From contig DEQQ01000086.1 in NCBI GenBank assembly GCA_002360455.1, forward strand, positions 44,214-108,213: a DNA stretch of 64,000 nucleotides. Reading direction: 5' to 3'. Below are positions 1 to 8,261 of the stretch, in pieces; the first letter of the stretch is position 1; every line of letters begins with the position of its first letter. The stretch is from Saprospiraceae bacterium UBA3362. GTDB taxonomy: Bacteria > Bacteroidota > Bacteroidia > Chitinophagales > Saprospiraceae. The notes under the pieces were generated by a model. That model searched no databases, was not told the DNA's origin, and was given only the letters and a program-made list of their open reading frames with translations. A program made the translations under genes and the position numbers.

Positions 1-1752
1 TGTTTTTCCTACACCTGTTGGTCCAAGGAAAATGAAACTGCCTATTGGTTTGTTTGGATCTTTCAGCCCAACTCGATTGCGCTGTATTGCTTTGGTTATT
101 TTTTGTAAAGCTTCATCTTGTCCTATGATAGAGCCTTGCAGCTGCTCAAACATATTGATCAATTTGGCACTCTCCGTTTGGGCTACACGTTTTACAGGAA
201 TTCCGGTCATCATGGAGACTACTTCTGCAATGTCATCTGCACTCACAGGAAATCTTTTGGTTTTTGCCTCATCGTCCCATTCTTGTTTTGATTGCTCAAG
301 TCTTCTGAGCAATTTAGATTCCATGTCCCTATAGTCTGCAGCTTTTTCGTATTGCTGACTTTTTACTGCATTATTTTTTTGCTCACGAACAAGATCTATT
401 TGTTTTTCGATTTCTTCTATGTGTTTTGGAACATGAATATTTTTTAGATGAACTCTAGCTCCAACTTCATCCAAAACATCAATTGCTTTATCCGGCAAAT
501 AACGATCTGTGATATACCTATCGCTCAACTTAACGCAAGCATCAATGGCATCATCAGAATAATTTACAGAATGATATTCTTCGTATTTTGGTTTGATATT
601 TTGTAAAATTTGAATGGCCTCTTCTGCAGTTGGTGGATTGATCATCACTTTTTGGAATCTTCTGTCCAATGCACCATCTTTCTCGATATGTTGCCTGTAT
701 TCATCCAGAGTAGAAGCGCCAATACATTGGAGTTCACCCCTAGCCAAAGCAGGCTTAAAAATATTGGAGGCATCAAGAGATCCTGTGGCTCCACCGGCTC
801 CCACCATGGTATGGATTTCATCAATGAACAAGATTACATCTCTCGATTTTTCAAGCTCATTCATGATGGCTTTGATCCTCTCTTCGAACTGACCACGATA
901 TTTTGTTCCGGCTACCAAAGCGGCCAAATCCAACATGACAATCCGCTTATTGAAAAGCGTCCGTGAAACTTTTTTCTGTAAAATTCTCAATGCAAGTCCC
1001 TCCGCGATGGCCGTTTTTCCAACTCCCGGCTCGCCAATAAGAATAGGATTATTTTTCTTACGTCGACTTAAAATTTGCGATACACGCTCTATCTCCTGCT
1101 CTCTACCTACAATAGGATCAAGTTTGCCATCCTCTGCCAATTTTGATATATCTCTTCCATAGTTATCCAAAACCGGTGTTTGAGATTTGTTTCCGGAGCG
1201 TTTTGAAAAAGAAGATGAACTGCTCCCTTCATCATCAAAAGAATCCGAATCCGAAGTAGCATCCATCCTAATATCCGGCTCTTGAGCTTCTGTATCATTG
1301 TGAATATCATTGGAAATATAATCCAACTCTATTTTATAAGAATCATAATCTACTTTGAAATATTCGAGTATTGAAGCTGCCAAATTTTCATGGTGTTTTA
1401 GTATGGACAACATTAAATGCTCAGGATAAATCTCTTCTTCTTTAGAAATTTTAGCTTCTAAATAGGTGAATTTTAAAACTTTTTCAGCTTGTTTGTTCAA
1501 GGGTAAATTTCCCACTTGAAAACTTGCATCTTCTCCTTTTTTTACCGGAATGGCTTCTTCAATTTTGAATCTAAGCTCTTCCAAATCTATTCTAAACGCT
1601 TTTAAGGTTTGGACAGCCAAGGTTTCTTTTTCTTGGATCATTCCAAGTAAAATATGCTCTGTGCCTATATAGTCATGACCTAACCTTAAAGCTTCTTCGC
1701 GACTATTGGCCAATACTTTTTTGACCTGTTGTGAAAATCTTCTATTGTTCAT
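1..1752 (-). CDS. clpC: ATP-dependent Clp protease ATPase subunit ClpC, partial (C-terminus outside window)
   Basis: ClpC is an AAA+ unfoldase that feeds substrates to the ClpP peptidase in the cytoplasm. Reading the reverse strand from the ATG at 1752 gives 584 codons that stay open to base 1. The protein starts MNNRRFSQQVKKVL, the Clp N-domain double repeat (about residues 1-145, including GTEHILLG). A low-complexity Ser-rich linker follows. The first AAA module has Walker A GEPGVGKT near residue 240 and Walker B ILFIDEIH. A middle UVR-type segment (EKAADYRDMESKLL) separates it from the second module, whose Walker A GPTGVGKT lies exactly on the window edge. About one third of the protein is therefore missing because of the window, not because of mutation. 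It is divergent from the STAS gene. Identification is very secure; ClpC is preferred over ClpB because of the short UVR-type middle region. Confidence 0.96.
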   Translation of the reverse strand, partial: MNNRRFSQQVKKVLANSREEALRLGHDYIGTEHILLGMIQEKETLAVQTLKAFRIDLEELRFKIEEAIPVKKGEDASFQVGNLPLNKQAEKVLKFTYLEAKISKEEEIYPEHLMLSILKHHENLAASILEYFKVDYDSYKIELDYISNDIHNDTEAQEPDIRMDATSDSDSFDDEGSSSSSFSKRSGNKSQTPVLDNYGRDISKLAEDGKLDPIVGREQEIERVSQILSRRKKNNPILIGEPGVGKTAIAEGLALRILQKKVSRTLFNKRIVMLDLAALVAGTKYRGQFEERIKAIMNELEKSRDVILFIDEIHTMVGAGGATGSLDASNIFKPALARGELQCIGASTLDEYRQHIEKDGALDRRFQKVMINPPTAEEAIQILQNIKPKYEEYHSVNYSDDAIDACVKLSDRYITDRYLPDKAIDVLDEVGARVHLKNIHVPKHIEEIEKQIDLVREQKNNAVKSQQYEKAADYRDMESKLLRRLEQSKQEWDDEAKTKRFPVSADDIAEVVSMMTGIPVKRVAQTESAKLINMFEQLQGSIIGQDEALQKITKAIQRNRVGLKDPNKPIGSFIFLGPTGVGKT

Positions 1753-1981
1753 TAAGCTTATTGCAATAACTAATTTCAGTATAAATATATGCTAAATCTT
1801 GTAAATGTTGCCCAAAATTCTTGACTTTTGGGAATAAAGAGCTTGAATAACAAACAAAAAAGCTTAAAAGTTTGGAGATTTTATCTTTAATTTGCATCCT
1901 GATTCACAACTGTGAATTATATTATATTTAATCATTTTAATATATAAATTGTTGTAAAACAATAATTTGAAATCATTCGTC

Positions 1982-2356
1982 ATGAAATATTCTATTGACA
2001 AACAGGATCGTTACAGCATATTCCAATTAGAAGAAAAGAACCTAAACTCTGTCATTGCTCCTCAGCTGAAGAGTGAGTTTGTTTTTTTGAGAAACGAGGG
2101 GGTGAAAAACCTTATCTTGGATATGGAAAATTTGGATTATGTGGACTCCTCCGGCTTAAGCTCTATACTTACAGCAAATCGATTGTGGAAGGATTATGGT
2201 TCATTTATCCTGACCAACATCAAAAGCTCAAGTATTTCTAATCTTCTTGAAATTTCGAAATTAACAGATATTCTTACTATAATTCCAACTTTGGAGGAAG
2301 CTGTAGATTATGTCTTCATGGAAGATATCGAAAGAGATTTATCTGAGGAGGAATGA
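1982..2356 (+). CDS. STAS-domain protein, anti-sigma factor antagonist type
   Basis: This 124-aa single-domain protein matches the SpoIIAA/anti-anti-sigma STAS fold: beta-strand start, then YVDSSGLSSIL, where the DSSGL serine is the usual phosphorylation site, then a C-terminal helix (TLEEAVDYVF) and an acidic tail. Family members bind an anti-sigma kinase and release a sigma factor, or act as phospho-switches. No partner kinase is visible nearby. I chose the ATG at 1982; a TTG at 1967 is the only earlier start in frame. The stop codon overlaps the start of the RNase Z gene as ATGA (2353-2356), so the two are probably translationally coupled, an arrangement common in Bacteroidota. Confidence 0.85.
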   Translation: MKYSIDKQDRYSIFQLEEKNLNSVIAPQLKSEFVFLRNEGVKNLILDMENLDYVDSSGLSSILTANRLWKDYGSFILTNIKSSSISNLLEISKLTDILTIIPTLEEAVDYVFMEDIERDLSEEE

Positions 2357-3153
2357 ACTTTAAGATGTTTAGGGTAACTATTTTGGGTTGCAGCTCTGCT
2401 GTAGCTTACAAAGGCAGATACCCTTCTTCACAGCTGATCAATGTTCATGAAAAGTTGTTTCTCATGGATTGCGGCGAAGGGACACAAAACAGACTTGCAG
2501 AACATCACGTAAGGACGTTTAGGATTTCGCATATTTTTATTTCTCATTTGCATGGGGATCATGTATTAGGATTGCCAGGACTTATTAATAGTTTTGCTCT
2601 TGCAGGGAGAACAGAACCTCTGCATCTATATGGTCCTACCGGATTGGACCTTTATATCAATTCTTGTCTTGAACTTACATATTCACATACCTCATTTCCG
2701 ATAAAGTTCCATATTCTCGATTCGGAGCAATCTTCTGTATGTTACTCTGACGAGACTGTTCGGGTGCTTCATTTTCCTTTGAAGCATCGGATTCCAACAA
2801 TAGGATATAGATTTCAAGAACAGTTGCAACAAAATCATTCCAATCATTTGGATAGATCTTATTGTTATGCCAGTGACAATAGGGTTGAAATAAGTCAGTT
2901 GCCCTACATTCGCAATGCCAATGCTTTATATCATGAAACCACGTATTTGCAAGACTTGGATGAAAAAGCAGAGCTTACAAAACATTCTACCGCAGCAGCT
3001 GTAGCTCAGTTTGCCCAAAAAGCCGAAGTTCAATTATTAATTACAGGACATTACAGTTCTCGGTACGAAGATTTAAACCTGATCTTGAACGAATGTAAAC
3101 AATATTTTGATAATACCATTCTCGGGCAAGAAGGTTTAATTGTGGATCTTTAG
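2353..3153 (+). CDS. rnz: Ribonuclease Z (tRNA 3' endonuclease)
   Basis: RNase Z is a zinc-dependent endonuclease that removes the 3' trailer of tRNA precursors. The 266-aa sequence has the beta-lactamase-fold signature SHLHGDH (about residues 64-70), the PLKHRIPTIGYRF block, the HSTAAAVAQFA helix and the terminal GHYSSRY metal-ligand motif. It is shorter than typical 300-aa bacterial RNase Z. The exosite segment after GYRF looks reduced, but all catalytic blocks are present. The start may be ATG 2353 (overlapping the STAS stop) or ATG 2365 (MFRVTILG); GAGGAG at 2345-2350 better suits the second, so the N-terminus is uncertain by four residues. It matters locally because the tRNA-Lys at 5089 lacks an encoded CCA and would need this processing. 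Confidence 0.92.
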   Translation: MNFKMFRVTILGCSSAVAYKGRYPSSQLINVHEKLFLMDCGEGTQNRLAEHHVRTFRISHIFISHLHGDHVLGLPGLINSFALAGRTEPLHLYGPTGLDLYINSCLELTYSHTSFPIKFHILDSEQSSVCYSDETVRVLHFPLKHRIPTIGYRFQEQLQQNHSNHLDRSYCYASDNRVEISQLPYIRNANALYHETTYLQDLDEKAELTKHSTAAAVAQFAQKAEVQLLITGHYSSRYEDLNLILNECKQYFDNTILGQEGLIVDL

Positions 3154-3163
3154 CTTGTTTTTT

Positions 3164-4927
3164 TTAATTAAAAATCACTGCACGCCGGATGCAAGTTTGG
3201 CCATTCCATGTGCATTTGACAACATAGGTTCCCGGAGACAACTCGGATAAATACAGTGTGTTTGTTTGTTGATTAAGCATGAATTCTTTGAAGTAAATTC
3301 GCTGTCCTGAAAATGAAAAAATTTCAAGCTCTGCTGTAGAATTTTGATGGGTTTTTGGCCAATGTATTTCGACGTATCGATTATAACATATTACAGACAG
3401 TTCATCGGTGTTTTGTTCATTTGATTGATAACTAATGATATTGGAATACAACAGTTCATGTTCATTTTTAAATTGGATTTGAGCTCTAAAGTATAAATTT
3501 TTAGTTGCAGAATTTTTATAAAGAATCTCTGTGTTTTTGGAAGCTTGGTGCAAATCGGAGAAATGAATTCCATCATTTGAAATTTGAAAGATCAACCATT
3601 GATCATCAAAAAGTTCTTGATCAATTCTCAATTTCAATCCATCATCCTGTCGTTCTAAAATGAGTGTAAAATGGTTCAATGCAAGGCCCGGAGGTGTATA
3701 GACATAATTAAGACATTCTATATCTGTGCTTGAAATGGCATTGCAACAATAAGCATACATGTTGGCAGAAGTCACAGGGGTGTGATCTACAGCCAGTGTG
3801 TGCGTAAGCTCGTGCGTCATTACAAGCTTGTATTGAGTTGAATTAAGACAGGGGCCTATATCATTATTCATTATAGTATATCCGTAACCGCCGGTGTACC
3901 AAGTTACACCACCATAGCTATGAGTACTAATGCCATATAATCCGCTAATGCCCAAAATACCACTGCAGCCCACTAAATTGGGGATCTCGTTGCATGGGTC
4001 ATTGTAAATGATTAATGTATTTCTATAGCCTCCAAGACTATTGACAAAGCTTATAAAATTTCCGCTTGCCGCAGAACCTCCCACGCAGTTGGGTGTATAA
4101 TTGTGAGTTCCCGCTTGAGTAATTATAATGCCCCCATAATTGCTAGTCATATCACTGAGAGCATTTTGTGTTTGAGTAATTCCACCCGAATAAGATGCAT
4201 CACCGCCTGCGGCCCATCTGTAGTTGACATTAAGATTGTTTTGGAATGTGGTCCATCGGAAATTTTGACCACCGCTATTGAGATAATGACAATCTGCAGG
4301 AGGAGGACCTCTATGAACGATTTCAAAACTCTCAGCATTGTAAGGGGCTCTTACTGCGGTTTCGTTCCATTGACTCAAGGAAGAGCTGTACAGTTTGAGC
4401 TGTCTAAGTAAGGGTTCAAATTGATAGACAGCCTGAGGATCATAATCACTTTCTGAAACAGATAAAATTTCTCTTGAGGCAGGGATTGGAACCCAGTACA
4501 ATTCATTATTACGAGCAGATTGCTGATAGATTGCTATGGACAATAATTTGGGCTGAAAGTAATTATTGACTTTATCTAAGAATAAAAGGTAAATTTCGTT
4601 TTCCTCAAGTTCTATATCGCCTGTTGAAGAGCAGACCATTTCGTAATTAAAAAAATGCAATCTGGGGATGGTAATTTTGCGCCCTTCTATTGTTTTTCCT
4701 TTGATGGTTCTGAGAACTGTAGCCTGATAAGCTTTTTGCATGAATTCTTCATGAGCCAGAAGAGATTGGCTAGTGATCTTGCAGACCAAAACCTGGGAAG
4801 CATTTTGAGCCAATTGGCCAAGATGATCCGGCGTAATTACGGAGGTAGAATAGAGTTTAAAACCGGCTACAAGCTGGAGTAAAAACAATAGAGCAGAACG
4901 GAATTTTTGGTCGAATCCGAATTCCAT
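3164..4927 (-). CDS. Secreted metzincin-type metalloprotease with T9SS sorting domain
   Basis: This 587-aa exported protein begins with a hydrophobic segment (SALLFLLQLVAGF) after the ATG at 4927; an upstream ATG at 4951 would add eight residues. The zinc site HELTHTLAVDH (near residue 372) fits the metzincin pattern HExxHxxGxxH with Ala in place of Gly. It is followed by a Met-turn-like SANMYAYCC, so a reprolysin-like peptidase is likely. The N-terminal half (about residues 1-170) reads as a propeptide-like region. The last roughly 80 residues form a T9SS type A sorting domain (LEIFSFSGQRIYF, LSELSPGTYVVK). The gene is convergent with rnz, 10 bp apart. Substrate is unknown. Confidence 0.82.
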   Translation of the reverse strand: MEFGFDQKFRSALLFLLQLVAGFKLYSTSVITPDHLGQLAQNASQVLVCKITSQSLLAHEEFMQKAYQATVLRTIKGKTIEGRKITIPRLHFFNYEMVCSSTGDIELEENEIYLLFLDKVNNYFQPKLLSIAIYQQSARNNELYWVPIPASREILSVSESDYDPQAVYQFEPLLRQLKLYSSSLSQWNETAVRAPYNAESFEIVHRGPPPADCHYLNSGGQNFRWTTFQNNLNVNYRWAAGGDASYSGGITQTQNALSDMTSNYGGIIITQAGTHNYTPNCVGGSAASGNFISFVNSLGGYRNTLIIYNDPCNEIPNLVGCSGILGISGLYGISTHSYGGVTWYTGGYGYTIMNNDIGPCLNSTQYKLVMTHELTHTLAVDHTPVTSANMYAYCCNAISSTDIECLNYVYTPPGLALNHFTLILERQDDGLKLRIDQELFDDQWLIFQISNDGIHFSDLHQASKNTEILYKNSATKNLYFRAQIQFKNEHELLYSNIISYQSNEQNTDELSVICYNRYVEIHWPKTHQNSTAELEIFSFSGQRIYFKEFMLNQQTNTLYLSELSPGTYVVKCTWNGQTCIRRAVIFN

Positions 4928-5031
4928 AATTTTGAGTTTTAGTCGAAACAAGCTGCAAATATTATAAAATATTGTAATATAACAAACAAAATATTATAAT
5001 TTATTTTAATATGAATTAATTTGCAATATAT

Positions 5032-5062
5032 TTTTGAATTGTGGAAACAAGCTGTATTTTTG
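5032..5062 (+). promoter_or_regulatory. Bacteroidota-type promoter of the tRNA-Lys gene
   Basis: TTTTG at 5032-5036 and TATTTTTG at 5055-5062 match the Bacteroidota sigma-A pattern TTTG-N(18-21)-TAnnTTTG with an 18-bp spacer. The tRNA starts 27 bases after the -7 element. It is the cleanest promoter in the window. Confidence 0.72.
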
Positions 5063-5088
5063 CAGCTCGATTTTAAAATCGTGGCTTT

Positions 5089-5161
5089 GATTCCGTAGCT
5101 CAGCTGGTAGAGCAATACACTTTTAATGTATGGGCCTTGGGTTCGAATCCCAACGGGATCA
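5089..5161 (+). tRNA. tRNA-Lys (anticodon UUU)
   Basis: A 73-nt cloverleaf folds by eye. The acceptor GATTCCG (5089-5095) pairs with CGGGATC (5154-5160) plus discriminator A. The D-arm is GCTC/GAGC. The anticodon stem ATACA/TGTAT encloses the loop CTTTTAA with anticodon TTT, and the T-arm TTGGG/CCCAA encloses TTCGAAT. CCA is not encoded, as the bases after the discriminator are CA. It decodes AAA/AAG. Confidence 0.96.
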
Positions 5162-5285
5162 CAATCAAATAAAATTATAAATCCTTGTAGCTGAGATGGT
5201 TGCAAGGATTTTGTTTTTTAAGTGGCACTGGCTTTCAAACTATGAAGATAGACCATCCTTTAGCTTGTTTTTGAATTGTAGCGAC

Positions 5286-5845
5286 CTGCGTTTAGTCCCT
5301 ATCGGGACAGAATAGCTAAATCTGTGACCATTAAATAAAGTCCCGTTAGGGGCTGCACATCGGTCAGAAGAAAACAGGGAAAGCAGTTGGCGTGCCGTAG
5401 GCACGCGATATAAATGGTATTAGTTTATAGAATGATAAGCAAGCTAAAAATTCAATATTGGATTGCTATGCGACCTGTATTTTGTCCCTTGCGGGACTTG
5501 AAAATATGTGAACTGAATTAATTGAATAAAGCTAAACCAATATTTTGTCCCTAGCGGGACATGGGAGGCAATACAAGGATCAATTTTGCTGTGCGACCAA
5601 TATTTTGTCCCTAGCGGGACCGAATTTGTGAACTGCATTAATTGAATAAATGCTAAGCCAATATTTTGCCCCTATCGGGACCGAATATGTGAACTGCATT
5701 AATTGAATAAAGCTAAACCAATATTTTGTCCCTAGTGGGACAGATGAGGCAATGAAGAGATGAATTTTGAGCTTGTATAATTTTGTCAATTTCAGATTTT
5801 AATATTGGATTGCTTGCGACCTGTATTTTGTCCCTAGCGGGACTG
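5286..5845. repeat. Field of GTCCCTAGCGGGAC palindromic repeats (array A)
   Basis: Eight copies of a 14-bp palindrome close to GTCCCTAGCGGGAC start at about 5295, 5340, 5484, 5547, 5607, 5668, 5728 and 5830. From 5484 to 5728 they are spaced 60-63 bp apart, mostly preceded by ATTTT. The DNA between copies is also repeated, in two kinds: one containing GTGAACTGCATTAATTGAATAA and one containing GAGGCAAT...GAATTTT. It is therefore a tandem or higher-order array rather than CRISPR. Open frames across it encode only repeated peptides such as VPLGTKYW and have no other coding character. Nothing else is visible in the 895 bp between the tRNA and mrp apart from the hairpin cluster listed next. Confidence 0.85.
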
Positions 5846-5868
5846 CATATCATTATTATACCAATTCT

Positions 5869-5963
5869 GTGAGCCGCCCGAAGGGAGCTCCCTGTAGGGA
5901 GCTGTGCGAAGCACGGAACGCAGTGAACCCCGTAGGGTGGCGACCTGCCGGAACGGCAGGGCA
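5869..5963. repeat. Cluster of short GC-rich hairpins
   Basis: About 95 bp of markedly GC-rich sequence in AT-rich surroundings is made of consecutive mini-hairpins with 3-5 base loops. Examples are CTCCCTGTAGGGAG, GTGCGAAGCAC, CCCCGTAGGG and CTGCCGGAACGGCAG. It ends just upstream of mrp and resembles a REP-like or structured-RNA repeat. No reading frame is convincing. Confidence 0.6.
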
Positions 5964-6032
5964 CAGCATAATGAATTTAAAAATTGCTTCGAAAATCATG
6001 AAATAAATAAGCATTTCCAGGCTCAAATAGGC

Positions 6033-6040
6033 TAATTTTG
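6033..6040 (+). promoter_or_regulatory. Candidate -7 element for mrp-pyrF
   Basis: TAATTTTG matches TAnnTTTG 16 bases before the mrp ATG. A -33 TTTG is not evident at the expected distance, so this is a weak call. Confidence 0.4.
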
Positions 6041-6056
6041 CAGTTCATAAGCCTGT

Positions 6057-7142
6057 ATGGAGTTTACAACTGATCAAATCATGGCGGTGTTGGAGAGTAT
6101 CCTCGAGCCGCAATCGAAATCCAATCTGCTGCAGCTGAAAATGGTGCGTGATCTTAAATTGGATCAGCAGCAGCTGTTTTTTAATGTGCATCTGCCTTCT
6201 GCCAATTATGCTCATCGCGCCGAGCTTTTTGAGGCCATTCATCTTGCATTTCAGGAGAAGTTGCCTGAGCTCAACATCAATGCTCATTTTGTGACAAAGC
6301 AGGCCAGCAGCGAGGCTCCAAACACTGTCGTCCCTCAGATAAAAAATTTTGTGGCAGTGGCCTCAGGCAAGGGTGGAGTCGGGAAGTCGACGGTGAGTGC
6401 GAATCTTGCTCTGAGACTGCATGCTTTGGGATTCAAAGTGGGGGTTCTTGACACTGATTTATATGGTCCTTCCATGCCTACTATTTTTGGAATCAAATCT
6501 CATCGTCCTGCTATTCGTCAGGTGCAAGGGAAGAATTATTTGATCCCGATTGATGTGAAGGGAATTCCTGTCATTTCGTTAGGGAATATCATCGAGCCTG
6601 AGCAGGCAGTTGTATTGCGTGGACCAAGATTGGCGGCTATTATTAAGCAGTTTTTTCAAGATACGGTGTGGCCTGATTTGGATTATTTGGTGATTGATCT
6701 TCCGCCGGGTACGGGCGATATTCAGTTGACTTTGGTGCAGACAATTCCGGTGACTGCAGTTGTGTTGGTGACCACACCGCAGGAAGTTGCAGTGGCTGAT
6801 GCCATCAAGGCTGCCAATATGTTTATGTTGGATCAAATTGCTGTTCCGATAGTTGGTGTGGTTGAGAATATGGCTTTCTTTGTTCCGGATGATGCTCCTG
6901 AGAAAAAGTATTTTATTTTTGGAAAAGGAGGTGGGCAGAGATTGGCAGATTTTACAAAATCAAAACTACTGGGTCAGGTTCCAATCTATGAATCTATACG
7001 CGCCAGAGCAGATCATGAAATTTCTTTGTTTGATGAAGATGCTTCTACAGAATTGTTTACAGAAATTGCAAGACAGGTCGTGGAACGTGTCGAGCTGAGA
7101 AATAAAACTATGAATCCCACAAAGATTGTTCAAATGGCTTAA
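6057..7142 (+). CDS. mrp: Mrp/NBP35 family P-loop iron-sulfur cluster carrier
   Basis: Mrp (ApbC) proteins bind an Fe-S cluster as dimers and pass it to apo-proteins in an ATP-dependent way. The 361-aa protein has an N-terminal DUF59/MIP18-like domain (about residues 1-95) and a deviant Walker A GKGGVGKST near residue 105. Switch and Walker B regions read DTDLYGPSMPTIFG and DYLVIDLPPGTGD, with a C-terminal Fe-S carrier signature region. The usual C-terminal CxxC is not evident: the stretch VVENMAFFVPDD reads where VENMS.F.C..C normally occurs, so the cluster-binding cysteines may be absent or placed elsewhere. pyrF follows 6 bp downstream, so the two are probably cotranscribed. Confidence 0.9.
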   Translation: MEFTTDQIMAVLESILEPQSKSNLLQLKMVRDLKLDQQQLFFNVHLPSANYAHRAELFEAIHLAFQEKLPELNINAHFVTKQASSEAPNTVVPQIKNFVAVASGKGGVGKSTVSANLALRLHALGFKVGVLDTDLYGPSMPTIFGIKSHRPAIRQVQGKNYLIPIDVKGIPVISLGNIIEPEQAVVLRGPRLAAIIKQFFQDTVWPDLDYLVIDLPPGTGDIQLTLVQTIPVTAVVLVTTPQEVAVADAIKAANMFMLDQIAVPIVGVVENMAFFVPDDAPEKKYFIFGKGGGQRLADFTKSKLLGQVPIYESIRARADHEISLFDEDASTELFTEIARQVVERVELRNKTMNPTKIVQMA

Positions 7143-7148
7143 TTGGGT

Positions 7149-7961
7149 ATGGTGAAAAAAATTCAAGAAATCTCTTCATTGATACGACAAAGGAAACATT
7201 TTCTTTGTGTAGGTCTTGATCCGGATCTTGGCAAAATGAATGCAGAACTATTGTCTCAAGAAAAACCCTTGGTCCGATTTTGTGAGGAGATTATCGAACA
7301 AAGTAAAGATATAGCCATCGCTTATAAAATTAATATTGCATTCTTTGAAACCTTGGGAAGTAAAGGTTATCAACAGCTGGAAGAGCTCATGGAGTTGTTG
7401 CCCAAAGAATGTTTTTTGATTGCAGATGCAAAACGTGCCGATATAGGAAATACATCGAAGCAGTACGCAAACTTTTTTTTTGATCATTTGAATTTTGATG
7501 CGATTACACTGCATCCTTATATGGGAGTTGATAGTTTGGAACCTTTTTTACAGTATGAAAATAAGGTTTCCATCATTCTCGCGCTTACCTCCAATCCGGG
7601 TGCAATTGATTTTGAATTGCAGGAGATGAAAACCGGAGGTGCTCTGTACAAGCAAGTGATTTCGACTTTTTCAAATTCACCATTCAGTGATCGGATCATG
7701 TTTGTTGTAGGGGCGACCAGACCACAGGAGTTTGTACAAATTCGGCAATGGATTCCCCATCATTTTTTACTTGTGCCGGGAGTAGGGGAGCAGGGAGGAG
7801 ATTTGGAGTCGACCATACGGAACGGAAGAAATGGAGGTGGAGGGTTGTTGATTAATGTTTCGAGAGGAATTTCATATCCTGCAGCTGAGAAGGGTAAAAC
7901 TAGAGTTGAGTTAATTCGAGAGCGTGTTGTTCACTATGCACGTTTGATGGCGATTGACTGA
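7149..7961 (+). CDS. pyrF: Orotidine 5'-phosphate decarboxylase (subfamily 2)
   Basis: This enzyme catalyses the last step of UMP synthesis, decarboxylating OMP. The 270-aa length and the motifs fit the long pyrF type 2: the substrate loop CVGLDPDLGK at the N-terminus, catalytic DAKRADIGNTSKQYA (about residues 97-111), VVGATRPQEF and the phosphate-binding VPGVGEQGG. The ATG at 7149 is chosen over a TTG at 7143 that abuts the mrp stop. It is the second gene of an apparent mrp-pyrF unit; no other pyrimidine genes are in the window. Confidence 0.95.
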   Translation: MVKKIQEISSLIRQRKHFLCVGLDPDLGKMNAELLSQEKPLVRFCEEIIEQSKDIAIAYKINIAFFETLGSKGYQQLEELMELLPKECFLIADAKRADIGNTSKQYANFFFDHLNFDAITLHPYMGVDSLEPFLQYENKVSIILALTSNPGAIDFELQEMKTGGALYKQVISTFSNSPFSDRIMFVVGATRPQEFVQIRQWIPHHFLLVPGVGEQGGDLESTIRNGRNGGGGLLINVSRGISYPAAEKGKTRVELIRERVVHYARLMAID

Positions 7962-8080
7962 GGTTGTGGATTTTTATTTTTAATTCTTTTTTTGTATTAA
8001 TGAAAAATGCCGAAGATGAAGAGAATATCCTTGTTTTTAGCTTGGAGTTTTCTGACTTTTGGTCTGTGTTTTTCAATGTT

Positions 8081-8116
8081 CTTTTGGCTTGATCCAAAAG
8101 AACCAAAAGATCAAGG
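8081..8116 (+). repeat. Conserved intergenic DPKEPKDQG-type element
   Basis: In the 300-bp gap between pyrF and the convergent nuclease gene lies a sequence that, read in frame, gives FWLDPKEPKDQG. From memory, near-identical text recurs in intergenic DNA of many Bacteroidota and is often misannotated as tiny ORFs. It contains TTTTGG/CCAAAA inverted repeats, and the rest of the gap shows nothing else. I treat it as a non-coding repeat-like element, not a gene. Confidence 0.4.
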
Positions 8117-8261
8117 CTGTTTTCATTTCTTAACGCCTTTGTATTCATTATGAGGGTCGTAGATGATTTTCTCAATATTCTATTTTGAATGAAATTTTTA
8201 TTTAGTTTGGTGTAAATGCGGAGGGCTAATTAGAAATATTTTTCATTTTAATCATTCGTTT

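Noticed and set aside
5444..5964. Several overlapping open frames on the - strand (60-83 codons)
   Set aside because: They only translate the palindromic repeat array into repeated peptides (VPLGTKYW, ARDKILV) and have no independent coding signal.
7143..7148. TTG start for pyrF abutting the mrp stop
   Set aside because: An ATG lies two codons later at 7149 and the extra residues have no counterpart in the family.
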